A stretch of DNA of 44,739 nt from an uncultured Collinsella sp. (GCA_958350755.1 CATWID010000012.1:1-44739); one strand, 5' to 3'; numbered from the stretch's first letter, positions 1-8,432 are shown. Notes: generated by a model not told the origin, from the letters alone. Numbers and translations are program-made.

Positions 1-325
1 ACTCGGAGTACTTGGGCAGGCCCTTGAAGGAGCCCTTCCAGCCGTTGGACTCGCTGAGCTCGATCGACTGGCCGGCGTCCTCGCCGTCGGCGAGCAGGCG
101 CACGGTGGCCTTCTTGGCCGCCGGGCCGACCCACTTCTTCTCGACGGGCACCGAGACCTTGGCCGTGGAGGTGTTGGTCACGGTGAAGCCGTCCTTGGCG
201 TCGCCGGTGGCCTTAGAGCTGTAGCCCTCGACGGGCACCTCGGCCACGGTGTAGCGGACCTCGGAGCCGGACTCGGAGTACTTGGGCAGGCCCTTGAAGG
301 AGCCCTTCCAGCCGTTGGACTCGCT
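1..325 (-). repeat. Near-identical DNA repeat inside Cna-B coding region, 270-bp period
   Basis: Bases 1-55 and 271-325 are identical, one Cna-B module (90 codons) apart. They encode the segment SESNGWKGSFKGLPKYSES. Identity at the DNA level points to recent module duplication or ongoing recombination. More copies probably lie beyond the left edge. Confidence 0.9.
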
Positions 326-3300
326 CAGGGTGATCGAATCGATGACGGTATCGCCGTTCTTGAGATTTACTTTGACCTCATCAGGATGGGGAATCCTGGG
401 GTTCTCCCAGACCTTTTTAATGGGAATGTCGATATTCTCGGACTTACCGATGACGACACCGCCGTTGGCGCCGATGCCGCCTCCCAACGGCGCCATATTG
501 CCAGAGATCGTCAGCGACGTCTGACCGCCGCCGAGGTTATACGCATCCTCGCTCATCACAGATTTAAGCGCGACGTTCGGCGTGGCGTCGGTAAAGGACA
601 GGGGCTCGCCGTTGTCACCACCGGGCGAGAATCGCGGGATTTCGGGGTTTGTTGCCGCATAAGTGCCTTCGGGGTTAAACAGCCCACCGTCTCTGTACCA
701 GCTGACCTTTCCGCCGCCCGGAGCGCGGTTGGCCAAGGTCAGTTTGTATTTGGCGTCTTTGAAGCCGGTGAAGACAAAGTCGTCTCCCGCCTCACCAGCC
801 GTGTTCCTGGCGATCAGGCCGCCGTCCTGGACGTAGACCTTGGCATCTCCGGTCGGGCAGAACCACATGCCGCCGCCCTGTTTATCCGCATGGTTATCAA
901 CAACGAGAGCGTTTTCGATATGGAGCGTACTATAGCCAAGATACTCGTTGCCTTCGCTATACACGCCGCCACCCATGCTCCAAGCAGTATTGCCCTTGAT
1001 CTCGCCCGCGCTGAGCGTGACGTCATTCGAATAGGTATAGACGCCTCCGCCGGCGGAAGCGGAGTTGCCAGATATGGATCCGCCCTGCATGGTGAAAGCA
1101 GTATTCCCCTTTTCGCCGCCCTGGCAGCCCGGGTCAACCACACACACTCCGCCGCCTTTGCCTTTGCCCTTGCCAGACACAACGTTGTTCTTAATCTCTC
1201 CACCCGTCATGGTGAACTCGGCGTTGCCCTCAATATGAACTGCTCCGGAAGGATCGTAGGCCGCCTCCAGCCTACTGCTCCTGTTGCCGGAAATCTGGCC
1301 ACCAGTCATCGTGAACTTGGTTCTTTGGTTTTCGCCCTTACCCTGGCCGTACGCAAGCACCGCACTGCCTCGATAACCGTTGTTGCCCTCGATGCGGCCT
1401 CCGCTCATGTCAAAGCGAGCATCGCCCCACAAAATGACGCCAGAAGATGTAAGCCAATAGCAATTGGTGGCCCCGGTAACGACTCCGTTGTTACGGATAA
1501 CGCCACCCCTCATAACTACATGAGCGCCACTGGACGCGCGAACGGCACCGCAATACGAATGGCGCAGCTCGCACTGCTCGATAACGCCGCCCGTCATGGT
1601 AAGCGAGGCATTTTCTCCCGACACGTCGACGGCGCCCGCGTTATCACTGCTCGTGGTGCCGTCGTACACGACGACCTCGTCAGAGAGCACAACTGCTCCC
1701 CTGCTAGAAATAATGGCGCCCTTGTTGTAACGGCCTCTCAGGGACGCTTTCCCTGACAGCTCGAGGGACGCCCTCTCGGCAACATTGACCAATACAGAGA
1801 CGCCACTTTTCTTTGCCAAGATGGTATAGGGCTTATCCGACGTGATCTTAATCATCTTCCCGGCAGGAATCGTGAGCGTGGAGCCGAGCTTCACGTGCTT
1901 TTTCAGGGTGATGACGGTTTCCTTGCCATCGGGGGCCTCGTTGACCAGATCCTGAAGGGTCTTGGTGCTGTCATTGCTCACGGTATCGCCGACGCCGTCA
2001 TCGATGGACTCGCGCGTGTAGACGATATCGACGCCAAAGAACGGGAGGTTCTCCGAGCCGGTGATGTCGTCCATGCTGTTTTCGATTGTGATCTTTTGAA
2101 CCGTGCTGCCGTCAAACATACCCGAGGGTATTTTGGTGAGGCCGCGCCCGATCGTCACATCCTTCACGCCATCTACGCCCGAGAAGGCTGCCGTGCCAAC
2201 GGAAGTCACGGAATCCGGAACGGAAAACTGCTCCGGCAACGTGCCGTAATAGAAGGCGTAGTTGCCAATTTTCTCAAGTGTCCTGGGGAGCTGGACGGCA
2301 ACGTTGCTCTGGATAAAGGCCCAGTCACCGATACTCCTCAGGCTGTCGCAGAGCCCCACGATCTTAACCGGCGTGTAGCAGAACGCATTGTCCGGAATGT
2401 TCTGAAGCGAGGACAGATCCACGGACGCCTGCAGTTTTTTGCACTCGTAAAACGCCCCCCAGCCCATCTTTGTTACCTTGCTTAGATTGGGCACGCTCAC
2501 CAGGCTGGCACACCCCTGGAAAGCAGAGGATCCGATGCTCGTCAATGTGCCCGGGAAATCGATCCCGGTTAAACTCGAGCAATTCCGAAACGCCCCATCC
2601 CCGATGGACTCGATTTCGCTCAGCGCGGTGACGGACGTGAGAGAGGTGCATCCGTCAAACATGTGCGAGGGGATCTTGGTAACCGAGGCGGGCAACGACA
2701 CGCTTGTCAGAGACGTGCAGTCTTCGAACACGCCCGTTATGGTGTCGGAGAAGGCGACATCTTTTGGAAACTCGATGCCCGTGAGGGCCGTAGCCCCCTC
2801 GAAGGCGCCCGAGCCCGAAATCATTTTGAGGGTGGAGGGGAGATCGATCTCCGAAAGGTTGCTGCAGCCATAGACCATCATGTTGGCGCTAATCTCCTCG
2901 ACGCCCTCATCGAAATAGAGCTTTTCGAGCGAGCCAGCGTTTTGCAGCGAGCAACCGAAGTTCTTGATGGAGCCAGGGATATGGAGCTCCTTGACCTTTG
3001 CGAACCTCCGGAAATTCCCTCCGTACATTTTTTCGAGCGTGTCGGGAAGCGTCAGCTGCTCAACGTTCTTGGCCACGATACCAGACGAGAAATAAAGTTT
3101 GGTGACTTTGTAGGCCTGGCCACCATGCTCGATAGAGCTGGGCACACTCACCGCGGTCACACTGTCGTCGGCAACAATACCTGTGATTTCCGCCGTTCCC
3201 TTATCCGTGGTCTCGCACGAATAGGTCACGCCGTCCTGGGTGATCTCAAACTCCTCCGCAGTATACGCAGCCCGCGATTCCGTGGCCGCATATGCGACAC

Positions 3301-3400
3301 CGGCCGTCGCGCCAACGGATAAACATCCGAAGCCGAGAACCAGCGCAAGGCAGAGAGCAGCGACTCTCTGCCCCCCCCCGCCGAAAACTTTCCTCTCCAA
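1..3400 (-). CDS. Large secreted surface protein (BspA-like LRR, beta-helix and Cna-B repeats), 3' end outside window
   Basis: About 1133 codons are in the window and the C-terminus lies beyond base 1. Translation from a TTG at 3400-3398 (GGAG seven bases upstream) gives a signal peptide (about residues 1-38, hydrophobic core ALCLALVLGFG, likely cut after AYA). LRR_5/BspA-like leucine-rich repeats follow (about 80-440; pattern F-x-x-C-x-S-L-x-S-V-x-L-P). Next comes a right-handed beta-helix-like region with repeated MTGGxIxxN / GGSISGN units (about 480-860), then Cna-B domains (about 990-1072 and 1077 to the edge; VEKKW and ESNGWKGSF motifs). Cna-B stalks normally carry the head of cell-wall-anchored adhesins, so an LPXTG sorting signal is expected outside the window. 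The likely role is adhesion at the cell surface; the ligand is unknown. No ATG or GTG is available in frame: a TAG lies at 3448-3446, and TTG 3400 is the only usual start codon between it and the signal peptide. Confidence 0.85.
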   Translation of the reverse strand, partial: MERKVFGGGGQRVAALCLALVLGFGCLSVGATAGVAYAATESRAAYTAEEFEITQDGVTYSCETTDKGTAEITGIVADDSVTAVSVPSSIEHGGQAYKVTKLYFSSGIVAKNVEQLTLPDTLEKMYGGNFRRFAKVKELHIPGSIKNFGCSLQNAGSLEKLYFDEGVEEISANMMVYGCSNLSEIDLPSTLKMISGSGAFEGATALTGIEFPKDVAFSDTITGVFEDCTSLTSVSLPASVTKIPSHMFDGCTSLTSVTALSEIESIGDGAFRNCSSLTGIDFPGTLTSIGSSAFQGCASLVSVPNLSKVTKMGWGAFYECKKLQASVDLSSLQNIPDNAFCYTPVKIVGLCDSLRSIGDWAFIQSNVAVQLPRTLEKIGNYAFYYGTLPEQFSVPDSVTSVGTAAFSGVDGVKDVTIGRGLTKIPSGMFDGSTVQKITIENSMDDITGSENLPFFGVDIVYTRESIDDGVGDTVSNDSTKTLQDLVNEAPDGKETVITLKKHVKLGSTLTIPAGKMIKITSDKPYTILAKKSGVSVLVNVAERASLELSGKASLRGRYNKGAIISSRGAVVLSDEVVVYDGTTSSDNAGAVDVSGENASLTMTGGVIEQCELRHSYCGAVRASSGAHVVMRGGVIRNNGVVTGATNCYWLTSSGVILWGDARFDMSGGRIEGNNGYRGSAVLAYGQGKGENQRTKFTMTGGQISGNRSSRLEAAYDPSGAVHIEGNAEFTMTGGEIKNNVVSGKGKGKGGGVCVVDPGCQGGEKGNTAFTMQGGSISGNSASAGGGVYTYSNDVTLSAGEIKGNTAWSMGGGVYSEGNEYLGYSTLHIENALVVDNHADKQGGGMWFCPTGDAKVYVQDGGLIARNTAGEAGDDFVFTGFKDAKYKLTLANRAPGGGKVSWYRDGGLFNPEGTYAATNPEIPRFSPGGDNGEPLSFTDATPNVALKSVMSEDAYNLGGGQTSLTISGNMAPLGGGIGANGGVVIGKSENIDIPIKKVWENPRIPHPDEVKVNLKNGDTVIDSITLSESNGWKGSFKGLPKYSESGSEVRYTVAEVPVEGYSSKATGDAKDGFTVTNTSTAKVSVPVEKKWVGPAAKKATVRLLADGEDAGQSIELSESNGWKGSFKGLPKYSE
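3371..3379 (-). repeat. Nine-G homopolymer in the 5' coding region of the surface protein
   Basis: On the coding (minus) strand nine consecutive G residues (nine C on +) encode Gly-Gly-Gly between the TTG start at 3400 and the hydrophobic core of the signal peptide. Gain or loss of one G would break the frame, so this is a candidate slipped-strand phase-variation switch. A sequencing or assembly length error is the main alternative. Confidence 0.7.
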
Positions 3401-3529
3401 TTCCCTTCTCCCCCTCTGGTGTCGCCTTCTCTTCCCACGAGCGATCTATTGATTAAGGACAGTTAAAGACAACATTATGACCAAAGAGGCCCATCATGGA
3501 GATAATCCACGTCTTCGCCCGAAATGGTA

Positions 3530-3552
3530 ATTAATTGGCAGGATTAATTGGC
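3530..3552. repeat. Short tandem repeat upstream of the surface protein gene
   Basis: ATTAATTGGC occurs at 3530-3539 and again at 3543-3552, a 13-bp period, in the AT-rich gap between the surface protein (start 3400) and the tadA-fusion stop (3632). It could be a binding site or merely AT-rich spacer. I saw no convincing -10/-35 pair for the surface gene here. Confidence 0.4.
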
Positions 3553-3631
3553 GAACAACCGAACGAAGAGCAATCTACTAATGGCACATAAATGGCGGCG
3601 TCAACACCTGAAGTGCAAAAAGACTGCTTTT

Positions 3632-5413
3632 CTAGATGCGGCCGAGGTCGCAGGATCGAGCAGCCGCTTCACCGGCACAGATGAGGTTGGTTGTGGCTTC
3701 TTGCACACCGAGCGCCTGGTCGAGGGGCATGGGCTTGCGGCAGATCGGAAGCACCAAGTCGATGCCCTGCTCATACACCGCATCCAGGTTGACGGCGCGA
3801 CCGCCCACGACAGCGGCCACCGGCTTGCCATAGCGCATGGCACGGCGGGCCACACCCACCGGCGCTTTGCCGGCGGCGGATTGCTCATCCATATTGCCCT
3901 CACCCGTTATGACCAGGTCGACATCGCGTACACGCTCGTCAAATCCCACGAGATCGAGCACCGTCTCCACGCCCGAACGCAGCTCCGCACCGAGCGCCAG
4001 CAACGCCGCGCCCAAGCCACCGGCAGCGCCCGCGCCGGGCACGCCGAGCACCGAGCCAAATGTCCGTGCGCCCTCGGGTGCGCGCAACAACCCCTGGGCC
4101 CGAGCCTCGACAATTGCCGTATCGAGCAGGCGGCCGTAGCCGACCATCCAGCTGTCGTACTTACCCAGCGCCTCGGCATCATCCGCCGGCAGACCCTTCT
4201 GTCCACCGAACACTGCCAGCGCACCGCGACGCCCTACGAGCGGATTCTCGACATCCGATAGCACAACGATACGAGCGCCATCCAAAGCCTGCAGCGCTGG
4301 CGCCAAATCAACGCTCGCCACCTGCTCAAGGCCGGCAAGACCGGGGGCGACATCGCAGCCCCGATCATCGACCACACGCGCGCCCAGCGCCTGCAGCATG
4401 CCGGCGCCACCGTCGTTGGTGGCGCTGCCGCCCAAGCCAATATAGATAGTCTTTGCCCCGGCACGAACCGCACGGAGCATCAGCTCGCCCACGCCATAGG
4501 TCGAAGCCGCAAGCGCCGCCGATTCCGTGCAAGGCGAGTACCCAATGCCGGCCGCCTCGGCCATCTCGATGACCGCGGACTCGCGCTCGCCGTCCACCAG
4601 CATCCGGGCAGACACGCGGTCGCCCAAGGGGCCTGCGACATCGCAGGTCACAAGCTCGCCACCGCATGCGGCGATGGCATCGAGCGTTCCCTCGCCACCA
4701 TCTGCCAGCGGCAATGTGCGCACCTCGGCATCGGGCCAAACGCGGCGCACGCCTTCGGCAACCGCCGCCTCCGCCTGCGCGCTCGAAACGCTGCCCTTAA
4801 AGGAATCGATCGCCAACAGCACACGGCGGGGCCGGCGGCGCGCGGCACCAAAATCGACCGCCTCAACGGCAATATCTTCGGCACACACGAGCGCCTCGGC
4901 ATGAGCGGCATGCGCCTCAAGATCGGCCCCGCAACCGCAGTCAGCACCATCGGTGCCACGCAGCCCACTAAAATAGCTGCTCAGCACCCCACGACACTCG
5001 TCTGCCAGCACGCCAGCCGTCACGTTAAACCGATGATTCAGGCGCGAGTCGGCATTCAAATCGTATAGGGATCCCAACGCGCCCGCCTTGGCGTCGCTCG
5101 CGCCATACACGCAGCGCCCCACGCGCGCGTTGACCATAAGGCCCGCACACATGCAGCAGGGCTCGAGCGTCACGTAGACCGTGCAATCGGAAAGGCGCCA
5201 GCGACCGAGCGACCGAGCGGCAGCGCACAGGGCCGCGAACTCTGCATGCGCCGAAGGGTCCTGGTCGAGCTCGCGACGATTATGCGCCCGCGCGACAATC
5301 TCACCCGCGCGCACCACCACAGCGCCAATGGGCACCTCGCCCACCGCCGCGGCGGCTCGCGCCTCCGCCAACGCCTCGCGCATGAACTTCTCGTCGATTT
5401 CGGTGATCGTCAT
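3632..5413 (-). CDS. tadA: Fusion protein: tRNA adenosine(34) deaminase (TadA) + glycerate kinase
   Basis: One uninterrupted 593-residue frame joins two enzymes. Residues 1-150 are a complete TadA-type deaminase: HAE at 56-58 (zinc ligand and catalytic Glu) and PCCMC at 85-89 (two zinc Cys). This domain normally converts A34 to inosine in tRNA-Arg(ACG). After a linker with a Cys-Gly-Cys and Ala-rich stretch (about 150-195), residues 197-593 form a glycerate kinase of the GlxK family (DSFKGS at 203-208, LADGGEG at 236-242), which phosphorylates D-glycerate with ATP. Both domains are full length for their families. The start is ATG 5413 with AGGGAAGG six bases upstream; the open frame runs back to 5464 but without a ribosome site. 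No terminator is seen between the TetR gene stop (5558) and this start, so transcription may continue across the antisense of the tRNA gene. The fusion is the unusual feature. Confidence 0.9.
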   Translation of the reverse strand: MTITEIDEKFMREALAEARAAAAVGEVPIGAVVVRAGEIVARAHNRRELDQDPSAHAEFAALCAAARSLGRWRLSDCTVYVTLEPCCMCAGLMVNARVGRCVYGASDAKAGALGSLYDLNADSRLNHRFNVTAGVLADECRGVLSSYFSGLRGTDGADCGCGADLEAHAAHAEALVCAEDIAVEAVDFGAARRRPRRVLLAIDSFKGSVSSAQAEAAVAEGVRRVWPDAEVRTLPLADGGEGTLDAIAACGGELVTCDVAGPLGDRVSARMLVDGERESAVIEMAEAAGIGYSPCTESAALAASTYGVGELMLRAVRAGAKTIYIGLGGSATNDGGAGMLQALGARVVDDRGCDVAPGLAGLEQVASVDLAPALQALDGARIVVLSDVENPLVGRRGALAVFGGQKGLPADDAEALGKYDSWMVGYGRLLDTAIVEARAQGLLRAPEGARTFGSVLGVPGAGAAGGLGAALLALGAELRSGVETVLDLVGFDERVRDVDLVITGEGNMDEQSAAGKAPVGVARRAMRYGKPVAAVVGGRAVNLDAVYEQGIDLVLPICRKPMPLDQALGVQEATTNLICAGEAAARSCDLGRI

Positions 5414-5448
5414 CGTTCGCCTTCCCTGTTGCAAATTCAAAACGATGC

Positions 5449-5454
5449 TATCAT
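5449..5454 (+). promoter_or_regulatory. -10 element of tRNA-Ser promoter
   Basis: TATCAT lies 10 bases before the first base of the tRNA. TGTTGC about 16 bp further upstream is a weak -35 candidate. The promoter overlaps the 5' region of the divergent tadA fusion gene. Confidence 0.45.
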
Positions 5455-5464
5455 TACGACTCAC

Positions 5465-5554
5465 GGAGAGATGGCAGAGCGGTTGAATGCGGCGGTCTTG
5501 AAAACCGTTGAGCGCGAGAGCGTTCCGGGGGTTCGAATCCCCCTCTCTCCGCCA
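5465..5554 (+). tRNA. tRNA-Ser (anticodon TGA)
   Basis: A 90-base class II tRNA. The acceptor stem GGAGAGA (5465-5471) pairs with TCTCTCC (5544-5550), followed by discriminator G and an encoded CCA. The anticodon loop is CTTGAAA with anticodon TGA (reads UCA and related serine codons). There is a long variable arm typical of serine tRNAs and a T-loop GGTTCGAATCC. Only three bases separate it from the stop of the convergent TetR gene, and only a short CTTTTAG run follows it. Confidence 0.97.
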
Positions 5555-5557
5555 CTT

Positions 5558-6154
5558 TTAGTGATGCACCGGTGTCATGGTCCGCTCAAACAGTGCATCG
5601 ACCACGTCGGCCATCTCGGGTCGACGCTCAAGATCGTGGCCCGATTCCCACCATATCGTGAAAAGTCGAATAATACCGCCGGCGACAAACTCAGACGTCG
5701 TCTCGAGTGACACGGGGGCCAGGGCATCCTCGGCAAGCACGTTCATCACACGCTCGCGGATGGAGCGGGCAATGCGGTCGCAAATAACGTTGGTCAACAT
5801 GCCCGACATGCTGCTTGCCAAAATGTTATCCATGAGCTGCTCGTGCGCCAGAATCAAATCCATGGCATCGTCCAAAATCGCGTGCCGAAGCGCGCGCACG
5901 TCCTCGGCAGACACTGCGCCGGCCTCATCGGGCTGTTTTTGCGGCAAGCCCGACATGAGCTCATCGATATAAAAGGCAAAGTAATCGTTCTTGTCGCGAA
6001 AGTGCTTGTAGAACGTCGTGCGGCGAATCATGGCGCGGTCGCACAGCATGGCAACCGTCAGGTCCTCAAAACGATGCTCCTCGAGAAGTTCGGTGAAGGC
6101 ATCGAACAGGGCGCGGTAGGTTTTCTTAATGCGAAGGTCCACTGGTATCGCCAT
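5558..6154 (-). CDS. TetR/AcrR-family transcriptional regulator
   Basis: 198 residues. The N-terminus is a classic TetR DNA-binding domain: RIKKTYRALFDAF, then the helix-turn-helix LTVAMLCDRAMIRRTTFYKHF and DKNDYFAFYI. The C-terminal helical ligand domain contains IRLFTIWWESG. TetR proteins usually repress a nearby gene and release on ligand binding; the ligand is unknown. The frame is open back to 6415, but homology begins at MAIPVDLRIKK, so I take ATG 6154; the GAGG immediately before it is too close to be ideal. It is divergent from lemA and convergent with tRNA-Ser, and on the same strand as the tadA fusion gene. The target could be lemA or the downstream genes; the sequence does not decide. 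Confidence 0.85.
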   Translation of the reverse strand: MAIPVDLRIKKTYRALFDAFTELLEEHRFEDLTVAMLCDRAMIRRTTFYKHFRDKNDYFAFYIDELMSGLPQKQPDEAGAVSAEDVRALRHAILDDAMDLILAHEQLMDNILASSMSGMLTNVICDRIARSIRERVMNVLAEDALAPVSLETTSEFVAGGIIRLFTIWWESGHDLERRPEMADVVDALFERTMTPVHH

Positions 6155-6263
6155 CCTCAGGGCAAAGACAACACTCGTCAATCTGTCGCATATCTTACAC
6201 CTGTACCTCGCGCGTTTTACCCCGGTGCCGACCCCGCCGAAAACATAACGCTTACCGGAAAGT

Positions 6264-6293
6264 TCGGCACGACAAAACGTTGCGGGTATACTA
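6264..6293 (+). promoter_or_regulatory. Putative lemA promoter
   Basis: TATACT at 6288-6293 matches a -10 box well. TTCGGC at 6264-6269, 18 bp upstream, is a moderate -35. It lies between the divergent TetR and lemA genes, so it is a plausible site for TetR control. Confidence 0.45.
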
Positions 6294-6353
6294 GTAGCGT
6301 TATACCAACGGCAGCTGGCGCATGCCGCCGCGGCCATTCGAAACGGAGACATC

Positions 6354-6905
6354 ATGATTACCGTCATCATCGGCATCGTTGTTGTCATTGTGATTGTCTG
6401 CGCCATCGCCGGCATCTACAACAACATGGTCACCAAGCGTAACCGCATCGATAACGCCTGGCAGAACATCGACACGCAGCTGCAGCGCCGCAACGACCTG
6501 ATCCCCAACCTGGTCGAGACCGTCAAGGGCTACGCCAAGCACGAGCAGGAGACGCTCTCCGCCGTGATCAGTGCGCGTAACACCGCCGTCAAGGCCACCA
6601 CGCCCGAGGCCAAGATGGAAGCCGACAACGTGCTGACCGGTGCGCTGCGCCAGCTCTTCGCCGTAGCCGAGGCCTACCCCGACCTTAAGGCAAACACTAA
6701 CTTTACGCAGCTGCAGGCATCGCTCGAGGATACCGAGAACAAGATTAGCTATGCACGCCAGAGCTACAACGACTGCGTGCTCAGCTACAACAACGCCATT
6801 CAGACGTTCCCGGCTGTCATCTTTGCCGGCATCTTCCAGTTTAAGGAGCGCCAGGGCTTCGAGGCCGCCGAAGCAGCCCGCCAGGCCCCGACCGTCAAGT
6901 TCTAG
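6354..6905 (+). CDS. lemA: LemA family protein
   Basis: 183 residues. One N-terminal transmembrane segment (about 2-24, rich in Ile/Val) is followed by a helical domain with the family signature NRIDNAWQNIDTQLQRRNDLIPNLVETVKGYAKHE and later YNNAIQTFPAVIFA. Length and layout match LemA proteins, which are membrane-anchored with an exposed helical bundle; their biochemical role is not established. The start ATG 6354 has GGAG five bases upstream. LemA is often beside a TPM-domain (YgcG-like) gene, but none is present here, and a strong terminator follows, so it is monocistronic. Confidence 0.93.
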   Translation: MITVIIGIVVVIVIVCAIAGIYNNMVTKRNRIDNAWQNIDTQLQRRNDLIPNLVETVKGYAKHEQETLSAVISARNTAVKATTPEAKMEADNVLTGALRQLFAVAEAYPDLKANTNFTQLQASLEDTENKISYARQSYNDCVLSYNNAIQTFPAVIFAGIFQFKERQGFEAAEAARQAPTVKF

Positions 6906-6941
6906 TAGTTTGGCAGCGCATCCTTAATCGGCCAAATGTAT

Positions 6942-6987
6942 AAACCGCCCCGTCGAACGCATACTTCGACGGGGCGGTTTCCTTTTT
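6942..6987 (+). terminator. Rho-independent terminator after lemA
   Basis: A perfect 16-bp stem (6942-6957 with 6965-6980, core CCGCCCCGTCGAA), a seven-base loop, then CCTTTTTC. Confidence 0.9.
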
Positions 6988-7011
6988 CGCGAAGGTCCCC
7001 CTCTAAGCGCC

Positions 7012-7212
7012 GTGCATTTTTAGGAGTATTCAACATAACCAAGAGCTTCGGGCGCTACGATAAATGCCAAAGACCGCGAATGTCCCTGCAAATCAAAACG
7101 CTGTCAGCCCATAACCCCGCCCATCATTCGTAGAAAACATCGAGAAATCCCGATTTTTGCCCGAGGTCGGTATGCAGGGGCCTTCGATTGCAGAATACTC
7201 GCAAAAATGCAC
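7012..7212. repeat. Intergenic element bounded by a ~20-bp inverted repeat
   Basis: The 474-bp gap between lemA and ilvE holds no convincing gene. GTGCATTTTTAGGAGTATTC (7012-7031) recurs inverted at 7193-7212 as GTGCATTTTTGCGAGTATTC on the minus strand (18 of 20 identical). Between them are GC-rich and palindromic patches (for example ATCGAGAAATCCCGAT). The ends resemble those of a small non-autonomous mobile element, but a structured RNA is also possible. Confidence 0.5.
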
Positions 7213-7240
7213 GTCGCCACCGCCCCCACATGGCACGAAG

Positions 7241-7270
7241 CAAACAAAAGCGCGGCCTAAAAGGCCGCGT
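7241..7270 (-). terminator. Terminator downstream of ilvE
   Basis: GCGCGGCC (7250-7257) pairs with GGCCGCGT (7263-7270). Read on minus, the stem is followed by TTTTGTTTG. On plus it is followed by GCCATCTTTTTT, so it may act in both directions. Confidence 0.75.
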
Positions 7271-7379
7271 GCCATCTTTTTTCAGATCTATTTTGCCCGT
7301 AACGGCAGCGCCGAGGTAACGCAGGCCCGAGGACGCGCCGGAAAGGAAGGTCGCCCTCGGGCCGGACAGCTAAGACAGC

Positions 7380-8432
7380 TTACGCGACGGTATAGACCCA
7401 GTTGTGCTTATCCTCGACAGCACCGGACTGGATACCAGTCAGGGTCTCGCGGAGCTTCTTCATCACGGGGCCAATCTCGGTGTAGCCAGCCGGGAAGGTC
7501 ACGGTCTCATCGGCACCATAGACCTTGTTGTCGATCTCGCCAACCGGAGAGATGACGGCAGCGGTGCCGCACAGACCGCACTCAACAAAGGCGCCGGCCT
7601 TGACCTCGGCCCACTCGACGGGACGCTGGTCGACGGTCATGCCCAAATCCTCGGCAACCTGAACGAGCGAGCGACGGGTGATGGAGGGCAGGATGGAGTC
7701 GGTGTGCGACTGAGGAACGACGAGGGTGCCGTCCTCCTTCACGAACAGAACGTTCGCGCCGCCGGTCTCCTCGACATAGGTGCGGGACTCGGAGTCGAGA
7801 TACAGGTTCTCGGCATAACCCTCGCGGTGTGCTTCCATCGTGGGCTTGAGGGACATGGCGTAGTTCAGGCCGGCCTTGATGTTGCCGGTGCCATGCGGTG
7901 CGGCGCGGTCGTACTCGGAAACGCGCAGCTTAACGGGCTTAAGGCCGCCCTTAAAGTACGGACCGACCGGAGTCACGAGAATGCGGAACGTGTACTCAGG
8001 AGCGGGAGCCACGCCAATCACGTCACCGGAGCCGATCATAAACGGACGCACGTACAGGGTCGCGCCGGAGCCAAAAGGCGGAACCCAGGCGGCGTTGGCA
8101 GAAACGACCTGCTTGACGGCCTCAACAAACTTGTCCTTGGGGAACGGGGGCATCTCGAGGCGCTGGGCAGAGTTGTACATACGCTCGGCGTTCATATCGG
8201 GACGGAAGCAGACGATGCTGCCGTCCTCGGCGGTGTAGGCTTTCAGGCCCTCAAAGACCTCCTGGCAGTAATGGAAGATGCCGCCGCACTCGGAGACATG
8301 CAGGGTGTGGTCGGTGGTCAGGCCGCCCTCGTCCCACTCGCCATCCTTCCAATGGGCCTCGTAGCTGTAATCGGTCTTCATGTAGCCAAAGCCGAGGCTA
8401 CCCCAATCGATATCCTTCTTCTCGACAGTCAT
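7380..8432 (-). CDS. ilvE: Branched-chain amino acid aminotransferase
   Basis: 350 residues, class IV PLP-dependent aminotransferase. It interconverts Leu, Ile and Val with their 2-oxo acids using glutamate/2-oxoglutarate, in the cytosol. Motifs of the BCAT family are clear: QEVFEGLKAY (about 57-66), YVRPF, the PLP lysine K186 in GTGNIKAGLNYAMS, and YVEETGGANVLFV. ATG 8432 has AAGGAG six bases upstream; the frame stays open to 8603 but that extension lacks family similarity. It is monocistronic, with a ~150-base leader. The leader shows no T-box or obvious BCAA leader peptide. A near-palindromic site at 8622-8638 is shared with two other amino-acid loci in this window. Confidence 0.95.
   Translation of the reverse strand: MTVEKKDIDWGSLGFGYMKTDYSYEAHWKDGEWDEGGLTTDHTLHVSECGGIFHYCQEVFEGLKAYTAEDGSIVCFRPDMNAERMYNSAQRLEMPPFPKDKFVEAVKQVVSANAAWVPPFGSGATLYVRPFMIGSGDVIGVAPAPEYTFRILVTPVGPYFKGGLKPVKLRVSEYDRAAPHGTGNIKAGLNYAMSLKPTMEAHREGYAENLYLDSESRTYVEETGGANVLFVKEDGTLVVPQSHTDSILPSITRRSLVQVAEDLGMTVDQRPVEWAEVKAGAFVECGLCGTAAVISPVGEIDNKVYGADETVTFPAGYTEIGPVMKKLRETLTGIQSGAVEDKHNWVYTVA

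Noticed and set aside
386..1756. Long + strand reading frame opposite the surface protein
   Set aside because: The minus strand gives repeated GG-N and Cna-B modules and a signal peptide; the plus frame has no ribosome site or recognisable domain.
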